Source: Pseudomonadota bacterium
Lineage (GTDB): Bacteria; Pseudomonadota; Gammaproteobacteria; JAKAQQ01
Reading direction: 5' to 3'
NCBI GenBank assembly: GCA_021852325.1
Contig: JAJZNM010000007.1
Location: forward strand, 1 to 14,100
Length of the DNA: 14,100 nucleotides
In this document: piece by piece, positions 14,089 through 14,100 of the stretch
Layout of the letters: every line of letters starts with the position of its first letter
Position numbering within the stretch: position 1 is the stretch's first letter
Translations under genes and position numbers: made by a program
The notes under the pieces: generated by a model
The model's input: only the letters and a program-made list of their open reading frames with translations
Databases searched by the model: none
Told to the model about the DNA's origin: nothing

Positions 14089-14100
14089 GACCAGCCCCGA

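Overview
The window is a dense, high-GC (about two thirds G+C by eye) bacterial chromosome segment made almost wholly of housekeeping genes. Gene content and order (hisS-yfgM-bamB-der; xseA divergent from guaB-guaA) suggest a proteobacterium, most likely gammaproteobacterial or close to it (for example Xanthomonas-like or acidophilic sulfur-oxidiser lineages). The genus cannot be fixed from the sequence. No tRNA, rRNA, CRISPR array, insertion sequence or prophage gene was seen, and no gap between genes exceeds about 105 bp.

Layout. (1) Positions 1-6825, plus strand: the 3' part of hisS (histidyl-tRNA synthetase), yfgM (inner-membrane TPR protein), bamB (outer-membrane assembly lipoprotein), der (ribosome-assembly GTPase), a MetX-family acyltransferase, a TSUP (TauE/SafE) permease and a small DUF1634 membrane protein. 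The genes are packed tightly, with ATGA or short overlaps at several junctions, so co-transcription is likely. (2) Positions 6834-10922, minus strand, converging on the first block: xseA (exonuclease VII large subunit), dacB (PBP4-type D,D-carboxypeptidase) and a Rieske non-heme iron oxygenase. dacB overlaps xseA by 14 bp. The Rieske gene lies behind a 74-bp gap that holds a good -10 element and two palindromes, so it may have its own promoter. (3) Positions 11027-14088, plus strand: guaB-guaA, the two-step IMP to XMP to GMP pathway, joined by an ATGA overlap and divergent from xseA across a 104-bp control region.

How the genes relate. The first four genes are a common proteobacterial cluster for translation, envelope and ribosome assembly. 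The next three look like an added sulfur module. The acyltransferase resembles serine O-succinyltransferases more than classical homoserine acyltransferases, and a TSUP permease with a DUF1634 partner is a plausible sulfur-oxyanion transporter. Together they could supply activated serine and inorganic sulfur for cysteine synthesis. This is inference. The Rieske protein has no ferredoxin or reductase gene beside it and an unusual spacing in its iron-ligand motif. It is the least understood gene here.
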